Source of the DNA: Sphagnum compactum
Lineage: Eukaryota > Bryophyta > Sphagnopsida > Sphagnales
Reading direction: 5' to 3'
NCBI GenBank assembly: GCA_965153455.1
Contig: OZ234495.1
Span: 16,364,875-16,428,874 of the forward strand
Length of the DNA: 64,000 nucleotides
Below the pieces are notes generated by a model, which was not told the origin of the DNA, made no database searches, and saw only the letters and a list, made by a program, of their open reading frames with translations. Every line of letters begins with the position of its first letter. Position 1 is the stretch's first letter. The position numbers and the translations under genes were made by a program. This document shows positions 37,580 through 48,699 of this stretch, in pieces.

Positions 37580-40500
37580 TCATGAACCTGTCACTGTCTT
37601 TTGAACAGCAACCCATACTTGCTTCTGCAACAAATGCATGTGGCCAGATGAAGTCAGGCAAGTTGGAATCCAGGCAGCTCCTAACTCACATTTGAGGGCC
37701 TTCACCAGAAAAGGATGAGAGCAGAGGATGCATCATTGACATACCTCATTGGCTCCCAACACTGGAGGAGCTCTCCCTCTTTTGGATGGTTTAGTTGCAA
37801 GCTCTGCTCCACTAATTGCTAATGCCCCCTCTTTAGGACCTTGTCCATTTCGCTCATGACGGCCCCCCTGTCTATGACCACCACCTGGCCCCCAAGAAAC
37901 CTGCTGTTAAGTCTCCAATGTGTTTATTTGCACAGCATGCCAACAGAATATTAAAGATCTTGCCCCATATAATTGACCATTTGTTCCTACCTCCAATCAA
38001 AAAACCCACTCCTGTCTCACTCCACATTGTCTTTCAACTTGTGCCAACCACAGGAGGTAAATTATAATTTAAGAGATGAATACCTTGCTCATGCCAGTAG
38101 GGGCCCTCTTGCTTCTTTCTATCCTCCGTTACTGAAGGCTGTGGGAGCACAGCATCAGGCTCCTCGTCTTCCTTGCTTTGTCTCCCACTGTGCAAGTTTC
38201 CATCAGTGCCTGCAGTGTCACTTTTCAGATCTCCTTGACTTTGCTGTAGATCCTGTGCTGTTGGCAATGCTCCTGTGGGTGGCCCTCCTCGCCCTCCACG
38301 AGAACTTTGACTGCCCGTCTCTACATATCGTGCTTTTCCATAAACTCCACTGCCAATGCCTGCCATGTCAACATAGAATTTGTTCAGCAGTTCATCAAAC
38401 AACCTTATTGTCTCTTCCTTCTGACATAATCAAGGAAAAGAAAGGGCTTACGTACCTTATCCATTTTCAAACCAAGATTCAGCCATAAAAATAAACCTTT
38501 CAGAGACATCCCTATGTGCTGATGTATTAAGAATAAGATAATCTTATCAACACCGAACTCTACCTAAGCATCCAATGCCAAAACATCATCTTGAAATGTT
38601 CATCTTGAAACATCACCTGAGCCTTGCTTAGACTCTGAACCTCGTCCATCAGATCCTGATTTCCCACCATGCTTTTGATCGTTCACTAGCTCTTCCTTCT
38701 CTGCCCTGGAAACAGTTTCAGTTCCTGAATGCAAATTTGCTTGTGAAGCCTCTGGTGATACCACAGATATTGGCAAGGGGACTACTGCAGAGGAAATACC
38801 AGATGACACTTCTGAACCAACAGCAACAGTCTCAGAACGACGTCTTGGGGTCCAGACAGGCCGATCAGGCCTATCTTTGTTCCTCAAGCGCCTTGCATCC
38901 TGGCGGTCAGACATGGAAGCAGATAAACCTCCATCACTGTTGCTACCCTTCTCTTTGACATCTACTGAGCGACTGCTGTTATTGTTCTGAGATGCACCAG
39001 ATTCCACCTCTGAAGCAGAAGATAGAGGCAGTACAAGAGAGACAGTCTGATCTTTGCCAGCCAGTCGAATAGCTTGTGGACGTGGTGGCCGCTTTCCACC
39101 TCTCTCCAACAGAGGCTGGGATATTCCCTTTGGTTCTGTGGGGATTTGTGTTGTAGTGACACCATGCTGAGATGAAGCAACCTGTGCATGGTCCTTAACT
39201 GACGAACCTGCTCGAGGAGAGGACTTCCCTGACTCCCTGTGATGGCTATGTTTGGGTGGTGTAGAACTGGCAGTGGCTGTGCTTCCTGCTGATGTCGCCC
39301 GATAAGCAACTGTATGCTGTGGCTGCATACTGCTTGATGTCCCTTTTGCAGATGCCGGGGTGCGGATCTGTTGATTTAGAGCAAATCCCCCACTTGAATT
39401 GTCACTCAACTGAGCAATACTCACTTGTCCAATGTCCTGGATATAGCATACCATGCAAGAAGTTCTTAAGAACTGCGAAAGAAACTAATGAACAAATACT
39501 TTGCTTAGTCAAAGGTGCTAATCAAGGGCAAGGATGCTTGTGAATTCCCCCTGAGAAGAAACACATCCATTACATCAGCATGCCTCAGTAATGCCAGTAA
39601 TAACAAACACTGACCAAAAAACAAAAGATTCACAAGTGAGCAAAACCAGTCAAGGTGCACACTGTGGCACAAAACTGCAAACTTGTGGCACTTACTGTTG
39701 AATATTCCTTATCCTTATCTTTAGCGCTCAACACTTGCTTCCGCTTGGATTCCCGCTTGCTTGCTTCTTTTGCATGTCCACCAGTTATAGCTATGTCACC
39801 TGAATTGGGAACCAAAGACAAACCCTTCCCAAGCAATAGCCCTCCAATCCCAGGTTGCTCCACACCAGCTACTAGACCAGGCAAAGGTGCACCATCTGAA
39901 CCTGCAAGGAAAGCAGATGAAGAGATCAAATGGCTGGCCATGTCCCAAGAATTCTGACTGCTCAATACTGTTCCTTCAACACCTCCAGGAGTACACAACA
40001 GAAATGAAGGTACAATGGAATGCTTTTGAGGATGAGCCCATCCTTACATGCACCTACTGAAGCATGGATAGAATCAGACAATACTCCAGTTACATACCAG
40101 TTGGTGTTTCTGAGGAATCCTTCAATAAGATGACATGCTCCTTGGAAGGATCAATGTGTGAATTTCCAGCATTACCCCTGAAAGATGAGGGTGCACTAGC
40201 AGCAGAGTCCCGTGAAGGCTTCTTCTCTCTGGCTTCACTGGTGTCCCGTTTCTTCCTATCAACCAGGATCTCCTTTTCTCTACCTTGTTGCTCTTCTCTT
40301 CGGGGATTTGCACCATGAGTCACCTCCTTAAGAGGGACCATATTTTCTGAGATATACTGCACAGATAAAAGACCTCTCAACAGTATTTATCCAATCTCCT
40401 CAGAAATCATGCAGATGGAACCTATGTAACAAAGGAGGTCAAGTAACTCAATATCCCCAGGTAAAACCTAGCTATGAGCATGCAGTAGTGCTCCAAACGC

Positions 40501-43500
40501 ATAAGCATCCAGCTCGAGTATGACCAACCAGTTACTTGGTACAGTCATCAAGATGCTGTGGAAAAAGCCCTTGTTTGACGTCATTGAATTCACACATGAT
40601 TCAGATTGCGCAAGATGGTACTTACAGTTGGAGTGCCAGGTCTGCTTCTTTCTGAGCTTCGTCTCTGAGAAGAGACGTTATAAGTTCCGGATCCCAAATT
40701 GCTGGCTCGGGCAGCTATCTTGGTAGTTGCCGATGCACCCCTCTGTTTTCGCAGTTCATGTGAAGTTTGTCATTCCATAATGCACCAGATTCTATTCCAA
40801 GTCCTCAAGCTACAACTGTTAAATGATTCTTTCTTCCCAGTTCCATCTCATTGGCCTAGATGTTAGGATAATGCCCTACACACACAGGAAGAGGCCCAGT
40901 CCCATCCTAAAGTTGATCTAATCTGTGAGATTGCAGAGAAAGCTACATAACACTTTGAAGGTAACGGTTGTATCAGTTCCAGCAAAACCAAAACGAACAT
41001 GACAAGAAAGAGCACAGTCATAACTTTACAAGCATCACTTGTAAAGCACCAGACCAAAACCTTCATCATGAATGGCAGTGACCAGTTGCCATTATTTCTT
41101 GCTGACTTCATCAGCTCCCCAGTAATGGAGTAGATAAGTACACAATAATCTGCTCAAAATTTTCAGGCAAACAATTATACAAAAAATCTGCCTGGTGTTT
41201 CTGTTCCATCTCTGTAACAACAACAAGACACTCGTGATGTTGGCTACCAATCAACACAAAAATGATCAGCCTATATATGTGGGTGTTAATTGCTGATAAT
41301 GCTTGAAGCTATAGCCCATAAGACAGCTGCAAAAGATTACGTGCTAGTCCATCATTCCTACAGTTTGCCTGCTGATTGAGAAGTAAATAAGCATAGCAAA
41401 TGGGCAATGCCATCATCCTATTCCCCAAAGATAGGCCAGGGAAAACGGTGGAGAGGACATGCTGATGGACAGCTGACTCAATCCCTGTAAAGCAGGCAAC
41501 ATAAGAGCAAGCGAAGCAAATACCAAATGTCTGGGGAAACCTCTGTTTCTAGGTGCCCAAAGAATCATCAACATTTAAAGAGATTGTAAAGAAGGAAACC
41601 TGAGGTGAGAATCTGGCAGCCCTTCGCTGTCTTACAAACTCCATCAATGGGGTGACAATTACAGAGTCTTTAGCTGCTCCTGAAGCTGTAGATAAATCCA
41701 GAAGAGGCAGTAGGTCAGGACATCACGTGTTCTTGCATAGGAGCATGCTGTGAGATTCCTAGAGTCAGCCACCACTATGACCAATATATGAGATTGCAAA
41801 ATAAACTCCAGCATGACACTTTGAAGGTAAAATGACAATCGAAAAAAATATAACCTTATGAGAGTCACTCATAAAGTGTCAGACCATCACCTTCATCACA
41901 AAAAGCAGTAACAAGCTGCTATGCTATCCTTGAGTCAACCCTCACTACAACCCTACAATTCAACCAAGGTGGAGGCAATACTGGACTAGCAAGCAGAAAA
42001 CAACCTAACCTCAATTCATCAGGAATAATTGCAAATGCCAGGGACAACCAACACAAAATCACACAGAGATACCCAACAATCAAAAATCCTCAAAGTGTGA
42101 CTAATTATGCAGGCAATTAGTACCATCATGAAACAGACGCACCTAAAGCAGCAGCCTTTTCAGCTTCTTTACGTTCCAGCTGGACTTCTGCACTGGGAAG
42201 ATGCTCCATTGGTTTTTCTAGCAGCTCCAAAAATGCCAAATAGTCTGAATCTGTGGTGATTTATATCTTATCAGCAGGACAGAACAATCTTGGGAAATGA
42301 ACAACACATCAGCATCAGTCAACACATTATCCAGTTCAAGATTTTTGCATATTGGACACTTGCCAGGATTTACTCCTCTCACTACATCTCTAAAATGAGG
42401 CTGAAACCCAACATGTCAGGAAACAAAAACCAAGGCTCCATTTGGACCTTGCCTTTTGTGATAGTACCCTCCCTGACATCCTTCTTCGACCGAGGCTTTG
42501 GCACCCGCTGATGGGGAGCATACTCCACCAGTGCCTTGTACTGAGCCCCTGCTCACAAAAAAAGGTCTCCTCAGTCAGACTTTACTTGAGCCAGTTTTAC
42601 AAGCAAATCGTATGCACTTCTGAGTAGAGAATGTTCATCTGATACTTCTAACTGCGGGTCCACTGCATAAGCATTGAAAAGAAGAACCTGAAAACGCACC
42701 CTTCTCATTGACAAAGATATGGCCATTGAAAACCTCATAGAAGTCAATAACATCCTCTGGTTTCTTGAAGTTGATGTATGCCCGTGAATGCACCTGACGC
42801 TTATGGCTGCAGAAGCATCCATACACAGAGAAGCAAAACGGCATTAGTAAGCATCTCAGAGAGTATACTGCAACTCCAGTCAAGGAGGCACAAGATCCAT
42901 ATGAAACACCTGGATCACTAGATCAAGGGATTCAAACATTTTTCTATTCACATGTATCTTTCAAAGGCATCCATGCTGCTACATGCTCAAACAGAAAACA
43001 TATCTACTAGATTGCAATGACACTGTTTGAATGCACTGCAGAATGAGTGCTACTTGAACACAAACAACATACTATCTATCTATCCCTAGCTTTCAATGTT
43101 CCCAACCCATTCTGTAAAAATCCATGAACAGACAGAGGTCTATGAACTAGACCAAATTAGTCAACACATGACTTGAAAAGACAGATGTCCAATGTCAACA
43201 GTCACTCCGGAACCCTAACCACAGAGAGAGAGATGTGTGTGTGTGTGAGAGAGAGAGAGAGATATCAGTACATAAGGGGGCAGGAGAGACTGAGTGTTCC
43301 TTTCTATGTTATACAGCGTTCTGTGCATACACATGAGTTTCCTTGCTGAGCAACTGTTGAAAATACAGAGTAAAGCTAAACATTGAAGATGCAAAAACTT
43401 GAAGAAAGACCATGAAGAACACCAAGCCATCATACACAAGAATTACACCTACTACACCATACAGGAAAAATGAACCACAACTGCTGCATAACCTAGGTCA

Positions 43501-44200
43501 AATCTGGGCAACACTATTGCAGATTCTCAAGGTGCTTTTGTTTTATCATTTGATGCACTGTTTAAAAGCTCTGCAGTATGTCTGCAGTATGTCATTTTCT
43601 GCTATGACACACTTGCAAATTGATGACACTGCCACAACACTGCTCCTTGTAATTATTTGTCCATGTGAAAACCATGGAGGATAGGTCCAAGGAGAATGAA
43701 AAGCAGCAGAGACAGCACTTTGCTAGTGGTGAAACTAAATACTGCACACTCTTCTACCACCTCTGAATGTGTTTGGATGTGTGCAGCGATATCCGTGAAA
43801 GATTTCCCTGACGTTTTTACTCACAATACAAAACTTCCTGTTCATTCTATAGCCTCACTACACTTGGGAATAACCATTCCAAGCTGAAAATCTGCCGCCG
43901 AGAAACAAAAGACAGATGGGCGTGCAGTGAATGATCATGAAGAGGATAGTGAAAGGTCAAAGATTTCACAAGAAAGGGCGTAAAAAGAACCAGAAAACCC
44001 TAGACAGGAAACAATTCAACGGCCAAACAACGCAAGAGAAATGAGAATAACCAGGCTCACCTAGATTTTCCGGGGTGGAAAGCAAACCAGTTGATAGTCC
44101 CAGCATACTTGGATACAATCTGTTCATGTAAAACCGAGGAAGTCAAAGAAGGAGGCAGATGCCGGAGCACCACTTTGGTGCGCGCCTGCGATTCCTTCAT
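37580..44200 (-). CDS. UPF3: UPF3, regulator of nonsense-mediated mRNA decay
   Basis: UPF3 links UPF2 to the exon-junction complex in nonsense-mediated decay and shuttles between nucleus and cytoplasm. Exons (minus): 44200-44061, 42806-42700, 42548-42453, 42250-42143, 41679-41600, 40742-40626, 40356-40098, 39982-39696, 39436-38617, 38511-38456, 38420-38084, 37884-37745, 37624-37580, giving 863 residues. The Smg4/UPF3 RNP-like domain fills about residues 1-150: TKVVLRHLPPSLT, NWFAFHPGKS, HSRAYINFKKPEDV, FNGHIFVNEKGAQYKALVEY and VPKPRSKKD. Then come VTPLMEFVRQRRAA, a long Ser/Arg/Lys-rich disordered middle, VILLKD, and a tail HRQGGRHERN...KQVWVAVQKTVTGS matching the conserved plant C-terminus. 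Intron 3 has a GC donor. The 56-nt exon 38511-38456 is the least certain: a strong donor and correct phase support it, the acceptor is weak. It is nearly twice the length of Arabidopsis UPF3, mostly from the middle. An upstream in-frame ATG exists at 44419. Confidence 0.93.
40926..41092. repeat. UPF3 intron 5 repeat, copy 1, with hairpin
   Basis: Shares the order GAGATTGCA, ACACTTTGAAGGTAA, hairpin, CAGACCA..ACCTTCATCA and GCAGT.A with 41785-41925. Its hairpin is TTTACAAG-catca-CTTGTAAA near 41027-41047. Intronic, non-coding. Confidence 0.6.
41785..41925. repeat. UPF3 intron 4 repeat, copy 2, with hairpin
   Basis: Diverged direct repeat of 40926-41092. The equivalent hairpin is TTATGAG-agtca-CTCATAA near 41856-41875. 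The stem sequence differs from copy 1 but remains complementary. Copies lie about 850 bp apart, on either side of exon 41600-41679. Confidence 0.6.
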
Positions 44201-44700
44201 AGCACTTTCCAGGCTCCGTCTTCTCGCACTGCTTCCTTGCCATTCTTGTCCCATCCGCACCATCTCTCCTCCTCCATGTGCGCCCCTACAGCCGCCCCCA
44301 GTCCGATCCCCCTTTAAGCCTTCTCCACTCCGTTTCTTCTCTACTTCTTGTGCTTCTCTCTTCTCTGCCCTCTCTCTCCACTCTTCCCCCATCGCCATGG
44401 ATTCTCCACCTCCAAGCATCCTTCCGAACTTCTTCCAGACCTAACCCGAACCTAATCCCACGCCTTCCTTCTCCCACCAGACTCGCCTGGCCCCTCACGG
44501 CTGATCCTTCAGCCTCCCCGAGCCTATATCCAAACCTGTCCTGTGTAGCCCTTTCCGAACCTCAAACCGGACGTGGCTCCATACTGGGTAACTGCAGTTT
44601 GACGCTCTATCTAGTCTTCTTTCGTGGGGAGCTCACTCCGAACCACAGTCGCCCACCTTCCGAACCTAATAACGAACCAGGAGAGACCTAGTCACAAGTC
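44201..44700 (-). promoter_or_regulatory. UPF3 promoter/5' leader, GC- and CT-rich
   Basis: GC-rich, C/T-rich on the plus strand (purine-rich in the sense of the gene). The frame of the first exon stays open upstream to an ATG at 44419, but conservation starts at the MKESQARTKVV methionine (44200). No TATA box stands out. The plus-strand open frames here are compositional artefacts. Confidence 0.45.
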
Positions 44701-47480
44701 CAAAGCTGGACACCTTGACACGAGATGCATAATTCTGCTAAGTTCTGTCTCCACGGGCATTCCTGAGCTGCCCGGCGTGAGGCGATAGCCCAACTTCCTT
44801 GGCCCTGAATTAGGACCTTCATACAAGGGCCTTTGAGAGTAGGGTTTTTTATTTTATTTATTTTTCAATTAAATACCTAGACCAATTTTGATTCTCAATT
44901 AAATAACCTTTGGTTTCAGCTAACCTATATGGTTCCAGTTTCAACATCCAAAATATCAAAATGGACAATAAATAATTAATTAACTTAACTTAACTTAACT
45001 TAAAATTTAATTCCAAGAAAAAAAAATTATGTCAAATATATGAAATCAATGATGTTAGGAGCTTGAAGAGGTGCCTTTAAAATAAATTAAATTAAATTAA
45101 ACTTGAAATCAAGCTTCCATCTTGACTTCAATAATGTCTTGTTTCTTGAGCATGAAATTTTTAAACAAAATACCCATCGAGTATCACAAGCATTTTTTTA
45201 TTAGTAAATTAATATCCGTTTTTACACCATGTAAATGCCCCGTCCTACCACTTTACCCTACACTTAAATGCCTTATTTTTTAGTGTTATATAACCAATGT
45301 TATATTTTTTGGGATTTAACACACTACATCCACAATACATATGTTTTAAATTACCCCCTTAACGACTTAAAACTACCACCATGATATATATATATATATA
45401 TAACCTAAGATTCAAGACTACTAACCCCAAGATATGTCATTTCCTTTCAATTCAACATGGCTACTTTCATGAAAGGTAAATATTTCTTAAATAAACATGG
45501 TACTTAAATATGCATTAGAAGTTTAGAAGTTTAGGTTATTAATTTTATTATAGATTTTTAGATTAAGGTGCTAGGGTGGTGGGGAAGCCCGTCATCGAAC
45601 AACAACTAGTGATCAATCGGGCCAATAGGACAACCAACCTTTGGTTGTTGATCGAAGATATCACCGACTAACGTTCAATATTTACCTTATGACCGAACAT
45701 TTGGTATAAAATGTTTGGTGATGGGTGTAAGTTAGCACAAATAGTCATGGCCATGGTACTAGCCATGGGCATGGGGTGGTTTAATGCAATCAAAAGGGCT
45801 TTGCACTCCAAGGCTCCAAACAAGCTTGAATACACAAACATGACCTTAAAGGTGAATAATATCCAAAGCAACAACTTTGGGTCCCAAAAAAAAGGTACAT
45901 TTATGATTGTTTTAAAGAGCATGCAAGTTTCACAATTTTGAGTACATGGAATTCTCACCAAAAGAATGCATCTCAAGCTCAAAGTTAATCAACAAACAAA
46001 AACGCAATTGGATTAGCATTCAAATTTTTTGGATGTTTTAAGTAAACTTTCAAAAGCGTTTTCATCACCAAAGTCTATTGAGGATGATTCTTAAAATTTT
46101 CAAGTCTTGGTGTAAAATTGTTGGGATCTAAACTAAATGAGAATCAAGTATAATTAATCTCAAAAAGAGGGAATGAAGCGTGAAAGTAGAAGCTAGCTCA
46201 AAGGATGTCAATGTAGAGATGGGTTTACGAGATCACAAAATACAAGCAAGAGAGGAAGAAAGAGGAAAATATTATGTAAACAAACTCTACAAACAAAATT
46301 ACACTTGGTTTCTTTACTACCACTAGATCCAAAAATTTGTAGTTCCAAGAATGGCAAAACATCAATAAACATGATTATAATAGATTTTAGCATGTGTCAA
46401 TTTGTTGTAGCATGCATTTCATTCTCACACATCAACTATAAATGTTGATTTAGTGTGAGAAGATTTCCAAAGATTCTATAAGTTAATTTCTTTTACACCA
46501 ATTTCACAAAGTCATGCACTTCTAAAATATCCAAACCTAACAATGTGTGTTATACATAATGACCATGTTATTAATTTAATATTAACAATTGATATTTACG
46601 ATAAATTGGTCATAGCTAGGGGAAAAAAAATTTATATATATATATATATATGTGCATCATGTTGTTGTAAAAGAAAAAAATTAATGATTTTTTTTTTCAT
46701 TTTTTAACATCACATTAGTTATGAAGAAACCAAAAGGGATGTCACAATAAATGATGACATGTTCTAGGAACCTATTTAAACATTTAAAATTTGTTACCAA
46801 ACCAAAACCAATAAGGAAATGTCAGAACATGATTCTTAAATTTTGCAACTCTAATGATTTTTTTCTCAAAAAAAATGACAAAATCTTTTTTTTCATATTT
46901 ATTTTTGACATTTGTGCAAAATTTCAAATTGAAAAAAAAGACTTTTCATGGCATGTTTATTTGAATGTTTTCAATCACATTGTCACATTTTGAAAGAATT
47001 ACATAAATTTTTGCATATGATGGGTGCCATAATCATTTTTGGAAAAAATATTTTCATATTTAGTTTTGTGGTTATGGATTGGTGACAAAGTAAGTTGGGT
47101 TGGGTGCACATTTGAGGAGGTGGCAAAGAAAACAAAATGTCAAAAGATGAATGTGAATATTTTACAACCAAATTAGGATGAATCATCTCACCTAACTGAT
47201 AGGGGGCAAAATCCCTTGAAGTTATTATATTCTATAATGATTTTCAACACAATATCCATGCCCTACAAAGCGAGGCCAACAAACTTTTTGGATCCTTGGA
47301 ATGTGTATAGGCAATTAAAGTGCATGTCTCATGTAAACTAAGATGAAACTCCACCTACTTGTTGAAGATTGGGGTAGGAAACAAAGGGCTAACATGATAA
47401 CATGATACATAATATATTTTGTAGGTGATGAAGTGAACTATTTGACTAGCCAATAATAGATAAGGAAAATACATCACCTA
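44700..47480. other. Intergenic DNA, no gene recognised
   Basis: AT-rich beyond about 44830. Two (AT)n microsatellites lie at about 45384-45402 and 46632-46651. No supported gene, RNA or transposon signature. Confidence 0.55.
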
Positions 47481-47489
47481 CAAGTGTAA

Positions 47490-48690
47490 CACAAGTAAAA
47501 AATTTAACAAGACCAAATTGGGTTTGTATTTTAACCTAGCAAGGAAGATGGACAACTGAGACATCGGAAGAAATAATGGGTGCAATGGGAAAAAGTCAAA
47601 CCTCTTTAAAGAAAACAAGCAAGTTTTGGCACATACTACTAATTCCTCTTTCAAATCACTTAAATGGCAAGACAAGGTCAAGGAAGATAGTCCCATCAAG
47701 TGTGTTAACAAACAAGGAAGATAAAACACTTATGGCTTGGATTTTAAGTATGCGAGAATTTGGATTTTCCATTACCTTACAATAGTTCAAAACAAAAGTG
47801 GTAGAACTTACTCAAACCAAACCTACCCCTTTCAAAGATGGGTTGATTAGACATAGTTGGTGGTATTAGTTTAAGCATTGACATCCAAGGCTGAGTATTT
47901 GACTTACAATAGGACTTGAAATCTACAAGGCACAAGGTTTAACAAGTTAGTCATGTAGTTTTTTTACCAAGATTTTCAAATAGTATACAATCAACATAAG
48001 TATAATGTTAATCACATCTAAAATTCAATGAAACAAATATTCAAGCAAGGTACTAGTCCAAGGCGAAGGTTTTAGCAAAAAGGGGTTCACGACAAGTTTA
48101 CAACACCATTCCTAGATCTAAGTATTGGTTCATATAGAAGGGGGCTTTCTACTTGGATTTTACATATTCAAGGGTGAAAGGATCAAAGAAAATTACATCA
48201 AACATTGCAGAGCAAGGTTGTGCATGGTAACATAAACAAAAGCTTAGATGACATTTTTCTTATTGAAGGAATTTTTTTCATTTTTTAAAAAGTCAATTTT
48301 AAGGGGCATCTCATAATCAAATCAACATCTATTAATTTTTAATACGCACAGTTCACATGATATGTTATAATCAATAGAATAAACATAAGAATTTGGGTTA
48401 AATATGGTCACATTATCTTTCTCGCACTTCCCATGCACGCTACTACGCCCAGATGTGAGTTGTTTCAAGCCTTCCAAAACTGTTTCAAGGAAAAGAAGAT
48501 GCATTACCATAATTTTCAAATCAACCATTGTGAACCAAATAAATGCATGCTCGTTAGCTAGTGGACAAGGCTTAAAATCAAACATTGTAAAAAAAAACAT
48601 CATTAATAGGTTTAAAGCAATAGGAATTTGGCCACTCAATCCAAAGACCATAGATAACAAACAAAACCAAACAATGTATACATAGGAAAA
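47490..48690 (+). pseudogene. Pogo/CENP-B-like DDE transposase pseudogene
   Basis: The whole length of a DDE_1-type transposase can be followed on the plus strand through stops and frameshifts. An N-terminal psq-like helix-turn-helix reads PLSNHLNGKTRSRK, then VLTNKEDKTLMAWIL. Next come FKTKVVELTQTKPTPFKDG and SWWY (about 47855). A degraded first catalytic block reads FNETNIQA, where the family has a CDET core, so the catalytic Asp is replaced by Asn. AKVLAKRGSRQVYN follows, then YIFKGERIKENYIKHC, RPDVSCFKPSKT (family: QPLDVSCFKPFK) and the terminal FKAIGIWPLNPKT. The element is inactive. Terminal repeats were not found. Pogo-like (Tc1/mariner superfamily) elements of this kind are better known from non-flowering plants. 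Confidence 0.8.
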
Positions 48691-48699
48691 TGAAGATGA

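Noticed and set aside
37884-37900. Acceptor of UPF3 exon 12 at the CAGCAG just upstream (about 37900)
   Set aside because: It puts the exon in a frame with an early stop after the phase-1 join; the acceptor before 37884 gives an open, glycine/arginine-rich tail.
37973-38488. 171-codon plus-strand open frame
   Set aside because: It is the antisense shadow of UPF3 exons 10-11.
44201-44691. Plus-strand proline/serine-rich open frames and an N-terminal extension of UPF3 from 44419
   Set aside because: They follow from GC- and CT-rich promoter composition; UPF3 conservation begins at the methionine at 44200.
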